From Ulota crispa (taxonomy: Eukaryota; Streptophyta; Bryopsida; Orthotrichales; Orthotrichaceae), in the NCBI GenBank assembly GCA_963920765.1, contig OY987242.1:25940002-26004001 (forward strand): a stretch of DNA of 64,000 nt. Reading direction: 5' to 3'. Below the pieces are notes generated by a model. It saw only the letters and a list, made by a program, of their open reading frames with translations, made no database searches and was not told the DNA's origin. Of this stretch, positions 58,503 through 64,000 are shown piece by piece (positions within the stretch are counted from its first letter, which is position 1; each line of letters starts with the position of its first letter). Both the position numbers and the translations under genes were made by a program.

Positions 58503-61500
58503 TGAGTGTTCTAGATGATGCATTCAGACCAAGTGGGAATCTTACAGCCAAATCGACGTGAAGCTGACCTTAAGAGTGATATTTGCACAGTTTTGGCTCC
58601 GGGCCTAACGCAAGAAATACAAAGAGATCAGTCAAGTGTCAACTTGTAAATTCAAAATCAAGCAATTTCGATGATTTCCAACTTTGTCATGCGTTGTTTC
58701 GTAAAGTTCTAGATTGATAGCAAATACAAAAGAGTGGCACCTTCTTCCAGATGCAGCAACGTCTCACAACAAAAACAATTGAAACAAAAAATCACTGAGA
58801 AGCCGCAATTCCCAACAACCGGAACCCAACATCTACGTTGTGTGTGAAAAGCAAAACAGTACGCTTGGACTTATACGTGTAGTGGCTGGAAAAGACATCT
58901 ATTATGTGAACATGTCTTCTCTATTTGCTACCCTAAAGCGCTTACCAAGCCTCCCGTCCCCACATGGTGTGAAAAGAGCAATTTATATCACTATAGCCTC
59001 TTTTACATAATTATTGCACTGCCTTCATAAGAACCTGTGTGATCAACCCTTAAGAGCATCCGCACCGTTACATGTTCAAGGTTTAACACACTCAATGCTT
59101 AGATGATAAGTGCTCAAGTTCCTTAAAATATTCTCTTGACAATCAAATTGAGAGTGTCAAGTAATGATCCTTGAAATCACTATTCATCTTAACCACTAAA
59201 GCCTAACAGGTGTTACAACGAAAAATAAGACTAAAACTGCCATTTTTTGATGATTTATTTAAAATTCAAAATAAAAACTTATTTTTGAGTTTCAATTGTA
59301 CAAAAGTGTAATACATAAGTAAAGCAATGTGTACAAAAAAATTCAGCCCATTTGACTACGTGGATTGTAAGGTTACAATGTTTGAAGTGAGAAAAACATC
59401 TATTTTTTAATTCTTGCAAAACAAGGCTAGCACACTTCAAGCCCTCCTAAAGTAAAAATGTTGCTCTACACAAAAACAAATTTCTTGACCATTCACAATT
59501 ATATGATGTTAGGTTCACTCAAGAAAATTTTCAAAAGCAAATATAAAATACAGCTTATTCAAAATCACCATGTAATGCAAGAAGGTTCACTGAATTGGCA
59601 ATACACTAGTCATTTTTTCATGATTTCTTGTGCAATGAAAAAGTCTTTTATTTGAAATTTGAACAGGGAAAAATTAGAGGCAAGCATCAAAATTATGCAA
59701 AAAAAATTCAAGAGCTCTAGATTTATAAATTGAAAGATAATAGGGCCTAAAGTTAGAAGAAAATACATTTTCTTTGGATTGCCCAAACATAGTCAACAAA
59801 GTTTGACTAGGTGGATGCATGGTCAATTGATCCAAAAACAGCAGATAAAACCTCATAAAAAGTCCAAAATTTTGAGATTTCTGTGAGTATGGATCACAAA
59901 GTTTTTGTTTTCTTTTATACAAATACGTGCATTCTAAAAAAAAAGACCAAGCTCATGTAGCCATTAGGAAGCTTTTGCAAAAGAAAAAAGAAAAAACTAA
60001 AAAAATGTTAGAATCATTAAAATATTGCCGCCTAAACTTTTAGCCTTAATTTGGGCACTAAAAAGTCCATGGCTATTATTGTACGCCACTTGTTTAAAAT
60101 TATAGCACGTTTTTGAAATACTTAAAAGATGCTAAATCACATATGTAGTCCCTATGTATGTATTAAAGCTAAACTGATACATTATGTTTATCATTTTCAG
60201 AAGATGCTGTGAACAGGACAGTCCAAATATATGCATTGAAAAGTCTCTTATTTCTAATATTATCAATTTTAACAAACATTGATTATATATTTTGTTTTAT
60301 GAACAAGTATAGAACATATTCATTAATTTAGGATGCTTCCAAGCTCTTTCTTCTATAAGAAATAAGCCTTGCATCAAAACATGTTGTTGAAAACTGAATG
60401 GGACATGCATTTTGGATCAACCAACCATGCATCTACCCGACTCCTCTTAAAATGTGATGTGAGAGCTCTATTTTTTTTTCTTTCCAAAATTTTGTATCAC
60501 ATTTTATTAGTTACATACATGCCAAGTTTCAAAAGTTAATGATATTTTTACCATAAGATTCTACAAAGATGCCCAAATTGCCCAAGGTGCCCAAATTCTT
60601 TTGGGCAGCATAACTTTTTACTCAAGCATCCAATTGGAATTTTCTTGTTTTTTTCACACAAAGGTATTCATTGTGTGCACCTTGTCTCCAAATTTCAGAT
60701 ACATCCGCCAAAATTTAACTTCATAGGAACCCACCCAAACTTTCAACCAATTATTGAACAAACTTTTGTGGTTTAGGGGTTAAGATTAGTGAGCTTCATT
60801 CTATGTTCTATTGATGCTCAGGCACTTGACTATTTGTGTGGCATGTTTGAAGAGCAAGGGTGGAAGAAAAGAATTTTGAGGGCTTTTCAAAACTAGATGT
60901 AAACACATGGTGTGTAAGTGATTATGTGTAAAGGTGCGGATGATCCAAGGGTACACCCGTACATAGTTGATGAAAAAGTGGGGTACAATACATAATCTTG
61001 CTAGATATAGGACTTTAAAAATTTATCTATGTGAGGGTAACTTATCCACATTGTTAAGAGCTCATTCACAACTAATGGGAGAAATATAGCTTTCAAAGGG
61101 TGAGCATGGAACAAAAAAAATCCCACACTCCATGAGGGTTAAATACACTAATTATTTCCCCAACATCTAAATGTCTTGAAAACTGTAATCCCATGGGCGC
61201 AAATTACAACCCTTGCAACTTTAAGATCTAATTAAGATCTATCCACAAATCATGTCATATGGTACATTGGACTAGGGTTTAAATTATCAACATTGGTGCA
61301 AAGATAAAATAAGAGTTTGAAGTCTTAACCTTACTTGTTTGATATTTTCTCCTCTAGTGCAAATCTACCCTAGGAATTTAGATGTTCATAATGTGGACAA
61401 TGAATGATTCTAAACTCTAACCATACAAGTTATATGAAATGGATGAAGTATGTTTGAATATGCTTAGAAAGCTCTTTTTATGCTTTGAGAGTTGTTCAAT

Positions 61501-63129
61501 CATTGATTGCTTCATAATTTTTATGCAAAAATTTGAATCAATTCACATCAAGAAGGAAAAAGGAGAAAACTTGCAAAACTAAGAATTTTGTTTATGGATC
61601 CTCTTCAACCATAATCTATTTTACCTCAAAAGCTCCATATCTATGCTCAGCTCCCCTCACCCAATTAACAATATATGATACATAGTTCCTTTTGATTTGG
61701 GTCACGTCCCTCCAAACATTTATCTAATGAAATCAAGACAACAAAGGCTTAATGTTCTATATTTTTCTCACTTTTATTTCTAAGCACCCCACAATGCATG
61801 CACGCAAGGAATTTAGGCTGCACACTGAAAACACAAACACTTAAGAAATTAGATTATTTTTATATGTAAAATTGTCCTCTATCTTTCCCAAATCCATTTT
61901 TTTCCTTCTTTTTCTTCAAGTGGACCTAGGAGATTCAAAATTTTCAAAAATTTCTCATGGAAGAAAATGTTGAAATTTAGAAATGTATCACAATAAGCCA
62001 AATTTGGAAATTACAAATTTGTGTTTGTCTTCAAAGATCCTCAATTATTCTATTGGTTAAAATAGGTAAAAATGAACAATTGCAAACAAGGGGTAAATTT
62101 TTACTATATTCTTTAGAGGAAAAAAATGGGGTTTTCCATCTTGGGATCCACATAAAGGAAAACAAGAGATTTGGGGAAAGATGGAGACAAACCTTGCGTT
62201 TGCCAAAAAGCTCACCTCCGGATTGTATCTAGGGTGCAGCAAAATTTAGTGGTTAATGTCATCCACAAGAAATCATCTATAGTCACGTTCAGCCAAACAG
62301 TATCAAATCAAAAGTTTCTCTTAGTAGAAAAACTGGTAATTTCATCTATTTGTTCACCCAGTTTCATTTAAGTGTTAAGACTGCCATTGTCAAAATGTGG
62401 TAAGATTTTGACAATAAGTTGCCCCAGAAAATTAGCTGGCTCAAATGGCGAAAAAACATCGCTAGAGTGCTAAATGAAAACAAACAACTTTCACTATATA
62501 TATTTTTCTTTGTATAACTAATGTTGATTTCTGTTTATGGTGATACTCAAAAATAATTGATCATCATTGTCTTTTGAAGTTATTACATAATAATCAATTA
62601 TTGAATAAGAAGGTTAACTCTCAAGTTGAAACCAAAAAAACTATTAGAATTGCAAATTGTTTGCAAATGAGGGTTATGAAGACCTGTAGAAAACGATTTC
62701 TAAAACTTACAAAAAAATCCAATAGCATATGGATGAATGAAAACCAAAGTCCATCCACGTAAAGGATCTTACTACTTATATTAGCTAATTGTTCAAAACT
62801 TGCACTCTTGGATGTCAAAAATGATATTATTGGTTGATGCAATTGCAAAGATAAACTGTAAATCTAAAGGCATACAAAATCTATTCTTGCAACAAATTTA
62901 TAATGCTCTTTTGCGTTACATAGTATATAAAAGCTTTACATATCTTTACATATCTTCAAAAAATGGAGAAATCTTTGAATTTTTAGGTCCTAAGAGCATC
63001 CACAAAGTGGCACTTTTGTCACGGACATACGTGCTCCATTTGCAGAGTATTGGCACTTTTTTTTTTGCTACGAATTTCAATGGTAAAGTTTTCACAAAAA
63101 TCTTCAAATACATTCATTTGCAAAGTTTG
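58503..63129. other. AT-rich intergenic DNA without recognisable genes
   Basis: Only short frames. Nothing pairs with other repeats here except occasional A/T tracts. Confidence 0.55.
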
Positions 63130-63378
63130 AAAAAGGAAACCTTTCAAAGAGCATACCCTTGGACCACAATTTTCAAGCATTTGTTTTGTTGGGCATGTCA
63201 CTTCATGACCAATGTTGAAGTAAGGAGTGCAAGAAAAATAAAAAATAAACGACCTGCATAGAGATGGAGAAGGAAGTGGCATGCTCAATAGAACAAACAT
63301 CAATACAAACATTATAAATTACAAAGGTATATATACAAATATAGCAATTTTCAGGGATATCCATCAAATTTTCCCTTT
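63130..63378. mobile_element. Foldback MITE, family C (left end lost)
   Basis: The inner part CCCTTGGACCACAATTTTCA and the right end GGGATATCCATCAAATTTTC match family C; the left end is absent or unrecognisable. Confidence 0.7.
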
Positions 63379-63513
63379 CCTTAATTGCTTGCAGATTCGT
63401 ACTACAATACCTTTTATTATTATCATCTCTAATGTCCTAGTTATACTTACATCTTCTAGAGTACTACCATACTTTTGCAGTTTTCAATCCACTCACATCA
63501 TGAGGTCCTGTTT

Positions 63514-63593
63514 GTTAACCTTAATATGCCAAAAACACCAAGTTTTGATGGTTTTTACACTAGAATTTGATACCTTGGGCATTGAGAGGTTAA
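63514..63593. repeat. Relative of the 79-bp hairpin repeat
   Basis: GTTAACCTTAATATGCC, ACACCAAGTTTTGATG and CCTTGGGCATTGAGAGGTTAA match the hairpin at 17662-17740 with a diverged left arm. Confidence 0.6.
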
Positions 63594-63689
63594 TCACCTC
63601 ACTTGCATATCCTTGTCATGATTATTCCCCTTCCTTGACAATAAAATCTTTTGGGCTTTACTTTAGCTTGTCCACGTAGGAACACCCAT

Positions 63690-64000
63690 AAGCGTTAGTG
63701 TACTCATCCCCGCTGCCTACTAGTGCAGGGCGTGTCAGTGTCTAGTAAATACAAAAAAGAGTTGGTTATGGGTACTTCAAATATTGGTTATGGGTGACAA
63801 AGTGATGGTTGTAGGTGACTTGCATGACAGTTTTGAGAGCCCCATCCCGTTGTTTTTAGCATCTCCTACGCACAGCCATGATTTTTTTAGTGATTTTGGA
63901 CTTTGAAAAATCTTTGTGAACAAATACTTGCAATTGAAAATTTGAAATTGATGCCAATATTTTTCATTCCTTTTTACTAATCTATCAATATTATTGTCAA
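63690..64000 (+). repeat. Dispersed repeat (copy 2), runs to or past the window end
   Basis: Shares GGTTATGGGTGACAAAGTGA, CATCTCCTACGCACAGC and TTTGTGAACAAATACTTGCA with 16272-16680. Starts near GTAGGAACACCC (63677). Confidence 0.75.

Overview
The window is nuclear DNA of a land plant. It is AT-rich, its genes are split by spliceosomal introns, and the gaps are packed with short inverted-repeat transposons. Five host genes can be rebuilt exon by exon with matching splice phases. One of them, a ZC2HC-type (FAM164-like) zinc-finger gene, hints at a lineage with flagellated sperm (bryophyte, lycophyte, fern or early gymnosperm). A fern-like genome is my best guess, held weakly.

Layout: 1-11.7 kb holds no host gene that I recognise, only MITEs and tandem repeats. 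TMEM230 (+) lies at 12.0-14.5 kb and converges on a plastid/mitochondrial RlmH-type rRNA methyltransferase gene (-) at 17.1-20.5 kb. From 20.9 to 31.4 kb two inverted arms of about 310 and 380 bp enclose a decayed Ty3/gypsy retroelement. Between 30.6 and 34.4 kb there is a MITE, an 860-bp foldback element, a Helitron-like end, an (AT)n tract and a Stowaway MITE. A seven-exon PMT-type (DUF248) Golgi methyltransferase gene (+) lies at 35.0-39.5 kb. The zinc-finger gene (+) at 45.1-48.0 kb converges on QCR7, a mitochondrial complex III subunit gene (-), at 49.0-50.7 kb. From 53.5 to 55.5 kb a DUF4283-like ORF sits downstream of a TATA-like box and about 265-bp tandem repeats, and is followed by a hAT-type MITE. 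The rest, to 64 kb, is AT-rich DNA with scattered MITEs.

The most unusual item is the retroelement. Between its protease and reverse transcriptase it carries a C5-cytosine DNA methyltransferase domain with motifs in canonical DNMT3-like order (I, IV, VI, VIII, IX/X). After the integrase it carries a PHD-type zinc finger. It is clearly broken (some thirty breaks) and is treated as a fossil. From memory, retrotransposon-borne DNA methyltransferases have been reported in charophyte algae and dinoflagellates; I do not recall a land-plant case.

The host genes are housekeeping genes with unrelated roles (membrane trafficking, organelle rRNA modification, cell-wall polysaccharide methylation, respiration) and do not form a functional cluster. 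Several MITEs and tandem repeats lie inside their introns. I saw no tRNA, rRNA or CRISPR array.
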